Shown here piece after piece: positions 16,487 through 25,435 of a stretch of DNA of 64,000 bases. The stretch is from Sandaracinaceae bacterium (GTDB lineage Bacteria; Myxococcota_A; Polyangia; Polyangiales; Sandaracinaceae). The notes under the pieces are model-generated. The model saw nothing but the letters and a program-made list of their open reading frames with translations. It was not told where the DNA came from and did no database searches. Numbering within the stretch: position 1 is the stretch's first letter; the number at the start of each line of letters is the position of its first letter. The stretch spans positions 186,001-250,000 of the forward strand of contig JACKEC010000020.1 in NCBI GenBank assembly GCA_020633195.1. The letters are read 5' to 3'. The position numbers and the translations under genes were made by a program.

Positions 16487-17489
16487 AGCCGGCCGCGGGC
16501 TCCTTCTCGGGGAGCTCGGTCTCGCCGAGCATCTCGCGCAGATCGATCTCGATGGTGCGGCTGAGCGCGTTCATCGGGACGTCGTTCATGCTGCGCTCGA
16601 AAGGGTCCTCGCTCGAGTCGCCGATGCCCTCCATCGTGAGGAAGACCCAGCCCACGAGCCCGCTCGCGAGGATCATCAGGACGCCGTTGGCGACGTCGAG
16701 CGCGGCGCCCTCGCCCTCGACGAAGACGTCGAGCATGCCGAAGGGCAGCAGGAACACGAAGACGCGCACGAAAATGCTGCTGAACTCGGCGTACTGGCGC
16801 GGGAACGGGGTGTTCTTGATGCGCTCGCACTTGCCCTGCAGCGCGTACAGCTCCTCGATCACGCTCATCAGCTCGAGCTGCCGGAACATGTCGAGGCGCC
16901 CCGCCTCCACGAGCTCGGCGAGCTCCCGACCTTGTCGCTGGAGCAGGTGCGTGGCCGGGTTCGCGCGCGCCGACACCTGGGTGAGCTCCTCGGCGTCGAG
17001 GAACGGCGCGAGCTCCTTGTCCCAGTCGTTGCGCATCAGGTCCGCGTGGCTCTCGAGCCGGCGCTTGGTGGAGACGCTCGGCTTGTGGTGGAAGCGAGAC
17101 GTCTTGCGGAGCTGGAGCCGGAGCGCGTTCACCCACGCGAGGTGCCGATACACGAGCTCGCGCTGGGTCGCGTGGGTGCGGTCGGTCGTCTGCGTCGGGT
17201 CGACGTAGCTCGTCACCGCGGTGGCCCACGTGCGGCTCGAGTTGACGATGCCGCCCCAGATCTTGCGGCCCTCCCAGAAGCGGTCGTAGGCCGAGTTGTT
17301 CTTGAAGCCCATGTAGAACGCGACGGCGGTGCCGATGGTCGCGATGGGGAGGTAGGGCACCTTCAGGAACGAGAGCCCGCCGTAGACGTACGCGGCGAAC
17401 ACGACGGTCGCCCAGAGCGCGGCGATGCCGAAGACGCGAAGCCCGAAGGCGAGCAGCAGGTGGCGCGGGAAGCGGCGGGTGACGATCAT
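16473..17489 (-). CDS. Bestrophin-like (UPF0187) membrane channel
   Basis: 338 residues. Family signatures are clear: an N-terminal RFPRHLLLAF region, the block KNNSAYDRFWEGRKIWGGIVNSSR (about 67-90), and two membrane pairs near residues 10-60 and 225-275. Bacterial bestrophins form pentameric anion- or cation-conducting channels in the inner membrane. The C-terminus ends with the conserved IEIDLREMLGE, the part that folds back in the cytoplasm. It stands alone and overlaps the lysR 3' end. No regulator can be assigned. Confidence 0.9.
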   Translation of the reverse strand: MIVTRRFPRHLLLAFGLRVFGIAALWATVVFAAYVYGGLSFLKVPYLPIATIGTAVAFYMGFKNNSAYDRFWEGRKIWGGIVNSSRTWATAVTSYVDPTQTTDRTHATQRELVYRHLAWVNALRLQLRKTSRFHHKPSVSTKRRLESHADLMRNDWDKELAPFLDAEELTQVSARANPATHLLQRQGRELAELVEAGRLDMFRQLELMSVIEELYALQGKCERIKNTPFPRQYAEFSSIFVRVFVFLLPFGMLDVFVEGEGAALDVANGVLMILASGLVGWVFLTMEGIGDSSEDPFERSMNDVPMNALSRTIEIDLREMLGETELPEKEPAAGFILY

Positions 17490-17522
17490 CGAGCCTTCTC
17501 CTAGCCCAAGCGCCGCGACGCG

Positions 17523-17804
17523 TCAGCCGTCGCTGTGGCCGAGCCGGCGCTCCGGGTCGACGCGGTCGCGGACGCGCTGCTTGAGCACCTTGGCCTCCGG
17601 GAAGCCGCCGTCCTCGGCCTTCGACCAGACGCGCTCGTCGTCGACCCACACCTCGAAGACGCCGTTGGGCCCCGGCCGCAGCGCCACCTCGCCGAGCGCG
17701 TCCTCGAACGTGAACAGGAGCTCCTGGGCGAGCCACGTGGCGCGGAGGACGAACCGGCAGCGCCAGCAGTAGACGATGGTCACCCGCGGCGCGACGTCGC
17801 TCAT
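17523..17804 (-). CDS. SelT/SelW/SelH-family thioredoxin-like protein
   Basis: 93 residues of the Rdx family. The redox motif is CWRC (residues 13-16 in VYCWRCRFVLRATWLAQELL), here with two cysteines rather than selenocysteine. The family end GVFEVWVDDERVWSKAEDGGFPEAKVLKQRVRD is complete. Such proteins are small oxidoreductases of unknown client. I start at the ATG of MSDVAPRV (17802-17804); the longer frame upstream is arginine-rich noise. It lies 33 bases downstream of no close partner on its strand, and 213 bases of sequence without a gene separate it from the divergent amidase gene at 18018. Confidence 0.9.
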   Translation of the reverse strand: MSDVAPRVTIVYCWRCRFVLRATWLAQELLFTFEDALGEVALRPGPNGVFEVWVDDERVWSKAEDGGFPEAKVLKQRVRDRVDPERRLGHSDG

Positions 17805-18017
17805 GCGCGGCAGCTTCGCATGACCGGCGCGGCCACGTCGCGACCGCTCGAGGAGGTGTCGCCTCCAGCGTACGGTCGGAGCGCTCGTGGCTCCGCGTTC
17901 AGCTTCTGGACGTGTGCCCCGCGATCGGGCGCCGCGGGGCAGGATCTCGGGTGAGCGATCGGCCGGGATCGGCCCACTTCGCGGTGAGCTGCACGGAGCT
18001 TGCACAGATCCTAGGAC

Positions 18018-20072
18018 ATGCGCACTGCACTCCTCACCACGCTCTTCGTGCTCCTCGGCTCCGGCTGTGTGCCCGCGGCCCCCGGCGGCCAGCGCGCGGC
18101 CGAATTCGACGAGGACCTCGGCGACGAGTCGCTCTCGATCGAAGCGGTGGCGGCGGACTTCGACCCGGAGGAGGGCTGGCTCGTCTCGCCGGTGAGCGCC
18201 GCGTTCGCCGACGGAGTCCGTCGGGTCTCGACGTTCGTGGAGCTCGTCGACGACGGCGAGCTCGCGGTCGAGGCGCGGGGGGTTCGCGAGGACGGGACGC
18301 ACGGCGAGTGGACGCCGCTCGCGACGAGCTGGGCGGAGCCCGGGATGCGCGTGGCGTTCGCCGACATCGACGTCGCCGCGGGGGCGCAGATCCGGATCCG
18401 GGAGGCGGACCTCGCGCGGCTGTCGGTGCTGCGATGGTCCGCGACCATGCCCGCCGACGGGGAGCCCGACGCGGACCCGGAGACCGACCCGGACCTCGGC
18501 GTGGGCACCGAGGCGCTGATCGCCTCGCTCGCGCCGCTCGGGATCGTCGAGCGCAGCGCCTGGGGGGCGCGCGCGACGCGCTGCTCGAGCCGCGACTCGG
18601 CGCGCTACCGGATGGCGATCCACCACACGAGCTCGCCCTCCACGGGCGACGTCGCGGCGCGCGTCCGCGGGTTCCAGGCCTACCACATGGACTCGCGCGG
18701 CTGGTGCGACGTCGGCTACCACTTCCTCATCGGCGCGGACGGGACCATCTACGAGGGCCGCCCGCTCGAGCTGCTCGGCGCGCACGTCGGCGGCAACAAC
18801 ACCGGCAACGTCGGCATCGCGTTCGTCGGCTGCTTCGAGCCGTCCAACTGCTCGCCGGCGAGCACGTGGGGGCCGTCCACGCCGAGCGACGCGATGATCG
18901 CCTCGGCGAGCCGGCTCGTCGCCTACCTCGCCGACGAGTACGGGATCACCCCGTCCGCCTCGACCATCAAGGGGCACCGTCAGCACTCGGGCGCCTCGAC
19001 GGACTGCCCCGGGATCAACGTGCTCGACCGCATGACGGAGATCCGCAGCGGGACCGTCGCCGAGGCGCCGCCGCCCGCCGACCCGCCGCCCGCCGAGGTC
19101 GGCGGCGCGAGCTGCACCCACAGCTACGGCGGCACCTACGCCGACACCGCCTGCTCCGCCGGCTACCAGTGCTGCGACGGGACGTGGAGGACGCGCGGCG
19201 CGAGCGGCTGCGGCGCCTGCCTCTGCGTCGAGGAGAGCGGACGCACGGGCTGCGCCGGTGCCCCCGCGCCGACCCCGACCCCCGAGCCGACGCCGACGCC
19301 GACGCCGACCCCGGAGCCGACGCCGACGCCGACGCCCGAGCCGCCGGCGGGCGCGAGCTGCGCCCACAGCTACGGCGGCACCTACGCCGACACCGCCTGC
19401 TCGGCCGGCTACCAGTGCTGCGACGGCGCGTGGCGGACCCGCGGCGCGAGCGGCTGCGGCGCCTGCCTCTGCGTCGAGGAGACCGGCGCGGCCGGCTGCG
19501 GGATCGGCGCCACGCCGCCCCCGCCCGGTGGATCATTGCACGCAGGGTTGACACAGAACGGGTCGCAGATCCCCCGCGCGGGCCTCGCGAACGCGACGCT
19601 CCGGCGCGCGCTCGGGGTGTCGACCGAGCCGTACGGGGACGTGGTCACCGTCGACGGCGCCTCCTGGGTCCGCGGGCGCGTCAGCCACTTCGGTGGCCCG
19701 AGCGACACGGGGGTGAGCTCGACGGAGACGGGCGCGATCACCGGCGAGCGGCTTCGCAGCCTGAACAACCCGGAGAACCCGAGCGCCTCCACCGCGCGCT
19801 CCCGGGCCGCCGACTACTACTACGTCGCGATGCGCTGGGACTACTCGCCCAACGGCACCTCGTTCTGGCGCGACGCGCGCATCCTCGTCCGCAATCCGTC
19901 GACGGGCGCGCAGGTCGTGGTGCGGCCCGTCGACTGGGGCCCGAACACGAGCACGCGGCGCATCATCGACCTGTCGCCGCAGGCGGTGCGCGACCTCGGG
20001 GTCACGACCGACGCGACGCTCGACGTGGCGTTCGCGGCGCCGGGCACGCCGCTCGGCGTCGTGGCGCCCTGA
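18018..20072 (+). CDS. Lipoprotein N-acetylmuramoyl-L-alanine amidase (PGRP type), multidomain
   Basis: 684 residues. Lipobox LLGSGC. After about 150 residues of unassigned beta-rich sequence comes an Amidase_2/PGRP domain (about 170-345): zinc ligands IHHT, GHRQ and TDCPG and the catalytic-type tyrosine in GYHFLIGADG are all present, so it should cut the MurNAc-L-Ala bond. Then follow two near-identical eight-cysteine modules (about 363-410 and 446-495; CTHSYGGTYADTAC, QCCDG, GCGACLC) joined by a PTPTPEPT linker encoded at 19258-19345. The C-terminal 165 residues end in a double-psi beta-barrel-like block (RPVDWGPN, RIIDLSPQAVRDLG), as in RlpA and expansins. It is convergent with the histidine kinase gene, 6 bases apart. 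Confidence 0.93.
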   Translation: MRTALLTTLFVLLGSGCVPAAPGGQRAAEFDEDLGDESLSIEAVAADFDPEEGWLVSPVSAAFADGVRRVSTFVELVDDGELAVEARGVREDGTHGEWTPLATSWAEPGMRVAFADIDVAAGAQIRIREADLARLSVLRWSATMPADGEPDADPETDPDLGVGTEALIASLAPLGIVERSAWGARATRCSSRDSARYRMAIHHTSSPSTGDVAARVRGFQAYHMDSRGWCDVGYHFLIGADGTIYEGRPLELLGAHVGGNNTGNVGIAFVGCFEPSNCSPASTWGPSTPSDAMIASASRLVAYLADEYGITPSASTIKGHRQHSGASTDCPGINVLDRMTEIRSGTVAEAPPPADPPPAEVGGASCTHSYGGTYADTACSAGYQCCDGTWRTRGASGCGACLCVEESGRTGCAGAPAPTPTPEPTPTPTPTPEPTPTPTPEPPAGASCAHSYGGTYADTACSAGYQCCDGAWRTRGASGCGACLCVEETGAAGCGIGATPPPPGGSLHAGLTQNGSQIPRAGLANATLRRALGVSTEPYGDVVTVDGASWVRGRVSHFGGPSDTGVSSTETGAITGERLRSLNNPENPSASTARSRAADYYYVAMRWDYSPNGTSFWRDARILVRNPSTGAQVVVRPVDWGPNTSTRRIIDLSPQAVRDLGVTTDATLDVAFAAPGTPLGVVAP

Positions 20073-20078
20073 CCGATC

Positions 20079-22073
20079 TCAAGTCGGCGAGGTCACGCGC
20101 GAGACGGCTTGCAGCAGCTCCTCGCCCGTGAAGGGCTTGGGTAGCGCCTGCGCGCGCTCGAGGGCCGTCACGCGGTCGCCCTCGTAGCCCCAGCCGCTCA
20201 GGATCAGGACCGGCAGCTCGGGGCGGTCCGCGCGGAGGCGCTCGGTGAGCTGGATCCCCGTCATCTCGGGCATGAGGTAGTCGGTGATCAAGAGCTCGTA
20301 CCCGCCGGCCTGCCGCCACGCGTCGATCCCGCCGGACGGGGTCGTGCACGCGGTGACCTCGTGGCCGAAGCCGCGGAGCATCCGCGCGACCGACGTCGCC
20401 ACGTCCGGCTCGTCCTCGACCAGCAGGATGCGACGCGGGTCGCCGCTGACCGCCTTCGCCGTCCGAGCGTCCGCGAGCTGCGTGGGGATGGCGACGGGGA
20501 GGAAGACCTCGAAGGTGGTCCCCACGCCGAGCTTGGAGCGGACCTCCAAGAAGCCGTCGCTCTGGCGCACCGCGCCGAAGACGGTCGCGAGGCCGAGGCC
20601 CGTCCCCTTGCCCGGCTCCTTCGTCGTGAAGAAGGGCTCGAAGATCCGCGCGAGGTGAGCCTCGCTCATCCCCACCCCGGTGTCCTCGACGCGGATCCGG
20701 ATGAAGTCACCTGGCGTCGCGCCGTGCGCGGCGGCGCGCGTCGCGTCCACGGTCACCCGGTCACAGCCGGTCCGGAGCGTGCCCCCGCCGACCGCCATCG
20801 CGTCGCGCGCGTTGACCGTGAGGTTGAGCAGGATCTGCTGGAGCTGCCCCGGATCGATGCAGACCGTGGTCTGCTCGGTCGCGGGCGTCTGCTCGATCAC
20901 GATGTGGTCCTCGAAGGTCCGGCCGACGATCGCGAGGCACTCCTCGAGGGCCTGGGCCGCCTCGACCTCGCGAGGCTCGACCACCGCCTGCCGGCTGAAC
21001 GCGAGCAGGCGGCGGGTGAGGTGCGCCGCGGACTGCGCCGCGCTCTCGATGTAGTCGACCGCCTCGTCGCCCCGCCCGCCGCCGATGCGCGCCGTGTTGC
21101 AGAGGATCACCGTGAGGAGGTTGTTGAAGTCGTGCGCGACGCCGGCGGTGACCTGCCCGAGCACGTCCATCTTCTCGGTCTGCCGCAGCCGCGCCTCGAG
21201 CTCGACGCGCTCGCTGACGTCGACGACGACGCCTCGCACCACCACGGGCGCGCCCGCGTCGTACTCGACGGTGGGCACGACGTAGAGGTGCCCGAGCCGA
21301 TCTCCGGCGCGCAGGACGCAGAGCTGGAAAGGTGAGACCTCGCCGCCCGCGAGGACGCTCTGCCATCGCGCGACCGCCCGATCGCGATCCGAGGGCAGCA
21401 CCCGCTCGGCGACGCCGGCGAGGTCCAGCGTCGTCGGCGCGCTCAATCCGAGCACCCGCTCGAGGGAGCCGGTCAGCTCCGAGGTGCGCACGTCGTAGCG
21501 GAACCACCCGACCCCGACCGCGCGCGCGACCTCGTCGAGGACCTGCTTGCGGGCGCGGAGCTCCGCCGCGGTCGCGCGCTCGTCCGTGAGGTCGTGGATC
21601 GTGCCGACCGCGCGGACGAGGGTGCCCCCCGCGTCGAAGAGCAGCGCCCCGCTCATGCTGACGTGACGGATGGTCCCGTCCGGCCAGAGGATCCGGAAGT
21701 CGACCTGCTCGCTGATCCCCGACTCGACGCCGGCGCGGCTGACCTGCGCGACGCGGTCGCGATCGTCTGGGTGCACCCGAGCGAAGAAGGCCTCGCTGTT
21801 CGAGGGGTCGACGTCGGGGTCGTAGCCCAGGATCCGGTAGAGCTCGTCGGACCAGCGGACCTCGTTCGTGCTCAGGTTCCAGAGCCACGTGCCGAGGTGG
21901 CTGATCCGCTCCGCCTCCTGCCAGAGGGCGAGGCGCTCCGAGAGGCCGGCGCCCAGCTCCGCCGTCCGCTCGCCGTCGAACCGGCCGAGCTGCCGCTCGA
22001 GCTCCGAGACCCGCTGCCGCAGCTGCTGGTTCTCGTGCTCTAGCCGCTCGCGGCTCTCATCGTCGCCAGCCAC
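20079..22073 (-). CDS. Hybrid sensor histidine kinase with PAS domains and receiver
   Basis: 664 residues, soluble. Order: N-terminal coiled coil (1-45), PAS domain 1 (about 50-165, with the PAC-type DGTIRHVSMSG), PAS domain 2 (about 175-290), HisKA with the phosphoacceptor H314 in AHDFNNLL, HATPase with NLTVNARDAM, DTGVGM and GTGLGLATV, and a C-terminal receiver with D598 in LLITDYLMPEM and K in LPKPF. No membrane helix, so it senses a cytoplasmic signal or a partner. The upstream small STAS-like gene overlaps its start by 34 bases and is likely cotranscribed and functionally linked. The partner regulator is not in the window. Confidence 0.93.
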   Translation of the reverse strand: MAGDDESRERLEHENQQLRQRVSELERQLGRFDGERTAELGAGLSERLALWQEAERISHLGTWLWNLSTNEVRWSDELYRILGYDPDVDPSNSEAFFARVHPDDRDRVAQVSRAGVESGISEQVDFRILWPDGTIRHVSMSGALLFDAGGTLVRAVGTIHDLTDERATAAELRARKQVLDEVARAVGVGWFRYDVRTSELTGSLERVLGLSAPTTLDLAGVAERVLPSDRDRAVARWQSVLAGGEVSPFQLCVLRAGDRLGHLYVVPTVEYDAGAPVVVRGVVVDVSERVELEARLRQTEKMDVLGQVTAGVAHDFNNLLTVILCNTARIGGGRGDEAVDYIESAAQSAAHLTRRLLAFSRQAVVEPREVEAAQALEECLAIVGRTFEDHIVIEQTPATEQTTVCIDPGQLQQILLNLTVNARDAMAVGGGTLRTGCDRVTVDATRAAAHGATPGDFIRIRVEDTGVGMSEAHLARIFEPFFTTKEPGKGTGLGLATVFGAVRQSDGFLEVRSKLGVGTTFEVFLPVAIPTQLADARTAKAVSGDPRRILLVEDEPDVATSVARMLRGFGHEVTACTTPSGGIDAWRQAGGYELLITDYLMPEMTGIQLTERLRADRPELPVLILSGWGYEGDRVTALERAQALPKPFTGEELLQAVSRVTSPT

Positions 22074-22471
22074 CTCAACGCCCCCCCCTCGTCACGGAAG
22101 ACCCGGACCCGGACCCCTTGCGGGAGCCAGGCCGTCGTCATCCGCATCAAACCGTACCGGACGGCGCCGTCGACGAGAAGCACGCATGGCAAGTCGTACT
22201 TCGTGAGCTCCATCGCGAAGTAGCCGGTGGTGGCCCGCAGCTGGGCGACGGGGCGCTGCAACAGGGACCCGGAGCGTCGCACGTCGAGGAGCACGCCTCG
22301 AACCTCGGACCAGGTCGGCGACGCGACGGCGTCCGCCCACACGCGACGCAGCTCGCCGGTCGTGTACTGTTGCTCGGCCACGATGACGAGCACGTGATCC
22401 TCGATGCGGTACGAGACGTTCGACAAGCCGCCGAATGCTAGCTCGGCTCCCCGCACCGGTGATACCGACAC
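22040..22471 (-). CDS. Small STAS/SpoIIAA-like protein
   Basis: 143 residues from GTG 22471. Alternating beta strands and helices, with a strand-turn GVLLDVRRSG, VAQLRATTGYFAMELTKY and a second strand CVLLVDGAVRYGLMRM, resemble STAS-like domains of the SpoIIAA/YndB group. It lacks a clear phosphorylatable serine at the usual place, so a sensor or adaptor role is more likely than an anti-sigma-factor antagonist role. Its last 34 bases overlap the histidine kinase start on the same strand, indicating an operon. A TAGGCT box at 22481-22486 on the minus strand lies nine bases before the GTG. Function unknown. Confidence 0.7.
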   Translation of the reverse strand: MSVSPVRGAELAFGGLSNVSYRIEDHVLVIVAEQQYTTGELRRVWADAVASPTWSEVRGVLLDVRRSGSLLQRPVAQLRATTGYFAMELTKYDLPCVLLVDGAVRYGLMRMTTAWLPQGVRVRVFRDEGGALRWLATMRAASG

Positions 22472-22501
22472 GCTCGCCCGAGCCTAGAGACGCGCGATCC
22501 C

Positions 22502-23164
22502 ATGGCCACGCCCCCCGACGACGCCACCTCCGAGCCCGGCTCGAAGACTCCGAAGCGACGGCTCACGCTGATCCGCAGCTTCTCGCTCGCCGACCTCATC
22601 ACGCTCTGCAACGGCGCCGCCGGGATGGGCGCGGTGCTGCTCTCGATGGCGTACGTCGGCTCCGGAGAGCGCCCGCTGATGTGGGGCGCGCTCGGCCTCT
22701 TGCCGCTCGCGCTCGTGTTCGACGTGGCCGACGGCGCGGTCGCGCGGTGGCGTCGCCGCAGCTCCCCGTTCGGCGCGGACCTCGACTCGCTCGCCGACGT
22801 GGTCTCGTTCGGGGTCGCGCCCGCCGCCATCGCGTTCGCGCTCGGCATGCGCGGGATGCTGGACGGGTTCGTCCTGATCTACTTCGTCGGCTGCGGGATC
22901 AGCCGCCTCGCCCGCTTCAACGTGACCGCGGAGGCGCTGATGACGGACAAGGGCAAGGTCAGCCACTTCGAGGGCACGCCGATCCCCACGAGCGTCCTGT
23001 TGGTGCTGGTGCTCGCGGTGGCCTTCGCGACCGACGCGGTCGGGGACCGGCTGTGGCTCGGCGAGCTCGACCTCGGGATGGTGAGCGTCCACCCGCTGGT
23101 GCTCATGTTCCTCGCGAGCGGCACGGCGATGGTGAGCGCGACGCTCAAGATCCCGAAGCCCTAG
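22502..23164 (+). CDS. pssA: CDP-diacylglycerol--serine O-phosphatidyltransferase
   Basis: 220 residues, integral membrane. The CDP-alcohol phosphotransferase motif DGAVAR-x8-G-x3-D-x3-D is complete (DVADGAVARWRRRSSPFGADLDSLAD), giving the two Mg-binding aspartate sites. The preceding SLADLITLCNGAAGMGAVLL and following VSFGVAPAAIAFAL are typical of PssA rather than PgsA. It makes phosphatidylserine, the precursor of phosphatidylethanolamine. No psd gene is next to it. Its end overlaps the convergent NCS1 transporter gene by four bases. Confidence 0.93.
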   Translation: MATPPDDATSEPGSKTPKRRLTLIRSFSLADLITLCNGAAGMGAVLLSMAYVGSGERPLMWGALGLLPLALVFDVADGAVARWRRRSSPFGADLDSLADVVSFGVAPAAIAFALGMRGMLDGFVLIYFVGCGISRLARFNVTAEALMTDKGKVSHFEGTPIPTSVLLVLVLAVAFATDAVGDRLWLGELDLGMVSVHPLVLMFLASGTAMVSATLKIPKP

Positions 23165-24642
23165 CCGTCGGCCGGAGGCGCGGCCTTCATGAGCGCCGCG
23201 TACACGCCGAGGCTCACGAAGAAGCCGACGAACCACGCGTACGTGTAGAGGCTGCTCCAGAAGCTCCCGACGCTCTCGAGGGCGCCCGCCTGCGCGAGGA
23301 AGCCGGGCACGTTGGGGCCGACGCCGAGCGCGAGCGCGACGAGCGCGCGCCAGTTCCAGCCGCCGCTGAAGCGGTACTTGCCGCGGACGCGGAACATCTC
23401 TTCCACGTCCAGCTCGGTGCGCCGGATGATGAAGTAGTCGCTCACGAGGATGCCGGCGATCGGGCCGAGCAGCGCGGAGTAGCCGACGAGCCACGTGAAG
23501 ATGTAGCCGTCGGTGCTCTCGAGGAGCTTCCAGGGGAACATCACCAGGCCGAGGCCCGCGGTGATGTAGCCGCCCATCTTGAAGGAGATCTTCTTGGGCG
23601 CGATGTTCGAAAAGCCGTTCGAGGGGGCCACCACGTTGGCGGCGAGGTTCGTCGTCAGCGTCGCGATCACGAGCGCGAAGAGGGCGATGACGACGCTGAA
23701 GCCGCCCATGCGGCCGAGCAGCGCGACCGGGTCCCAGACCGCCTCGCCGTAGATGACGACGGTGGCGCTCGTGACCGCGACGCCGATGAACGCGAACAGC
23801 GCCATCGTCGGGGGCAGCCCGAGCGCCTGGCCGAGCGCCTGGTCGCGCTGCGTCTTACAGAAGCGCGTGAAGTCCGGGATGTTCAGCGACAGCGTCGCCC
23901 AGAACCCGACCATCGCGGTCAGGTTGGGGAAGAAGACGCTCCAGAACTGGCCCTCCTGCTCGCCGCCCGGGCCGAAGGCCGAGGGCGTGGAGAGCATCGC
24001 GCCGAACCCGCCGGCCTGGACGTACGCCCAGATCAGGAGCGCGATGCCCATCAGGATCAGGAACGGCGCCGCGAGCGTCTCGAGCCAGCGGATCGACTCG
24101 GTGCCGAACGCGATGAAGAAGACGTGCAGCCCCCAGAAGAAGACGAAGCAGAGGGTCTGGCCGAGGTCGATCCCGAGCACCGGCAGCGCGGCGCCGACGA
24201 TCGCGTCGTCGCTCAGCGCGTTGATCATCGTGTAGATGGCCGAGCCGCCGACCCAGGTCTGGATCCCGAACCAGCCGCACGCGACGAGGCCGCGGAGGAT
24301 GGCGGGGACGTTCGCGCCGATCGTCCCGAAGCTCGAGCGCAGGAGCACCGGGAAGGGAATCCCGTGCTTGGTCCCCGCGTGGCCGACGAGCATCATCGGC
24401 ACCAGCACCACGACGTTGCCGAGGAGCACCGTGAGGGTGGCCTGCCACCAGCTCATGCCCTGCTCGACCATGCCCGCGCTGAGCATGTAGGTCGGCACAC
24501 AGACGACCATCCCGACCCACAGCGCCGCGATGCTCGTCCAGCTCCACGTCTTGGCGGCCTCCGGCGTCGGCGCGAGGTCCGCGTTGTAGAGCTGGGGATC
24601 GGAGCCCTCGATGGGCTCGGGTTCGACGGTGGTACCTGCCAT
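23161..24642 (-). CDS. NCS1-family nucleobase/cation symporter
   Basis: 493 residues with about 12 membrane segments. Family features: the N-terminal polar head YNADLAPTPEAAKTWSW leading into helix 1, LPVLLRSSFG-like PFPVLLRSSFGTIGANVPAILRGLVACGWFGIQTW, and GILVSDYFIIRRTELDVEEMF near the C-terminus. This is the NCS1 set (cytosine, uracil, allantoin and hydantoin permeases). I start at the ATG of MAGTTVE (24640-24642). Because the window also carries a complete reductive pyrimidine pathway 9 kb away, uracil or thymine import is a reasonable guess, but substrate choice within NCS1 cannot be read off. Confidence 0.9.
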   Translation of the reverse strand: MAGTTVEPEPIEGSDPQLYNADLAPTPEAAKTWSWTSIAALWVGMVVCVPTYMLSAGMVEQGMSWWQATLTVLLGNVVVLVPMMLVGHAGTKHGIPFPVLLRSSFGTIGANVPAILRGLVACGWFGIQTWVGGSAIYTMINALSDDAIVGAALPVLGIDLGQTLCFVFFWGLHVFFIAFGTESIRWLETLAAPFLILMGIALLIWAYVQAGGFGAMLSTPSAFGPGGEQEGQFWSVFFPNLTAMVGFWATLSLNIPDFTRFCKTQRDQALGQALGLPPTMALFAFIGVAVTSATVVIYGEAVWDPVALLGRMGGFSVVIALFALVIATLTTNLAANVVAPSNGFSNIAPKKISFKMGGYITAGLGLVMFPWKLLESTDGYIFTWLVGYSALLGPIAGILVSDYFIIRRTELDVEEMFRVRGKYRFSGGWNWRALVALALGVGPNVPGFLAQAGALESVGSFWSSLYTYAWFVGFFVSLGVYAALMKAAPPADG

Positions 24643-24699
24643 GTGCGAATCCGCCGTTCTACTCGTCTCGGAAGCGCGACCGCAAGTCTCCGAACCGGT

Positions 24700-24705
24700 T
24701 AGAAT
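24700..24705 (+). promoter_or_regulatory. Candidate -10 box of PilZ gene
   Basis: TAGAAT lies six bases before GTG 24712. There is no recognisable -35 at 17 bases and no Shine-Dalgarno sequence, so the mRNA would be leaderless. Confidence 0.5.
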
Positions 24706-24711
24706 CGGGGC

Positions 24712-25425
24712 GTGAGTCAGCCGGACGAGCGCGAGCGCGAGCTCGAGGAGGCAGGCATCCACGCCGCGCGAGCGGCCCGGAGCCTCGTGGCGGCGGTGAT
24801 GAACGAGGTCACCGACGACCTCCAGTCCCGCGCCGCGCAGGTCGTGCAGCAGCTCTACGCCGCCGAGATGGGCGGCCTCGATCGCGTCACCCAGGCGCTG
24901 ACCGCGGCGTGCGCTCAGCTCCAGGAGCTGACCTACCAGGACGGCACCTCGGCGAGCTTCGCGCACGCGCTCACGATCCTCTACCCGATCAGCCGCGAGC
25001 TGAACCGCGCGAGCGGCCCGCCGACCGCGATCTCGGCGGCCGACCCGATCCTGCTCCTGCCGACGAAGAAGAAGATCACGCTGACCCCCGACGACCGGCG
25101 CCGCCTCCCGCGCGTCGAGCTCGAGGTCGACATCGGCGTGCACAGCGAGACGAACTTCTACGCGGGCTTCTCCGGCGACGTCTCCGAAGGCGGTATCTTC
25201 ATCGCGACCTACAAGCCCCTGCCCATCGGGACCAAGACGACCGTCTCGTTCGTGCTCCCGGGCGGCCACCACGTCGTGACCGAGGGCGAGGTGTCCTGGG
25301 TGCGCGAGGCGGCGTGGGACGTCACCCCCGGCATGGGCGTCACGTTCACCGGCCTGTCGGACTACGACCGCCAGTACATCCAGTGGTACGCGCAGCAGCG
25401 CGCGCCGCTCTTCTTCGACAAGTAG
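24712..25425 (+). CDS. PilZ-domain protein (TIGR02266 type)
   Basis: 237 residues. Residues 1-110 are alpha-helical and polar. Residues 125-225 form a PilZ fold of the myxobacterial TIGR02266 subtype: RRRLPRVELEVDI, FSGDVSEGGIFIATYKPLPIGTKTTVSFVLPGG and VRWVRE-like VSWVREA. The RxxxR and DxSxxG c-di-GMP contact motifs appear as RLPR and DVSEGG, close to functional but not certain. Such proteins act in motility and development. The GTG start is directly preceded by a -10-like box. It converges with the sigma-54 activator gene, 10 bases apart. Confidence 0.88.
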   Translation: MSQPDERERELEEAGIHAARAARSLVAAVMNEVTDDLQSRAAQVVQQLYAAEMGGLDRVTQALTAACAQLQELTYQDGTSASFAHALTILYPISRELNRASGPPTAISAADPILLLPTKKKITLTPDDRRRLPRVELEVDIGVHSETNFYAGFSGDVSEGGIFIATYKPLPIGTKTTVSFVLPGGHHVVTEGEVSWVREAAWDVTPGMGVTFTGLSDYDRQYIQWYAQQRAPLFFDK

Positions 25426-25435
25426 TCTTTCGGGG

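Noticed and set aside
17805..18017. 213-base gap before the amidase as a site for a small RNA or gene
   Set aside because: No stem-loop with a T run, no promoter pair and no short frame with a start signal was convincing.
19258..19345. Short tandem repeat as a microsatellite or CRISPR-like array
   Set aside because: It encodes the Pro-Thr-Glu linker between two Cys modules of the amidase, in frame, with no spacers.
23161..25272. Longer N-terminal version of the NCS1 transporter (703 residues)
   Set aside because: The extra residues are antisense to the PilZ gene and lack family similarity; ATG 24642 gives a standard NCS1 length.
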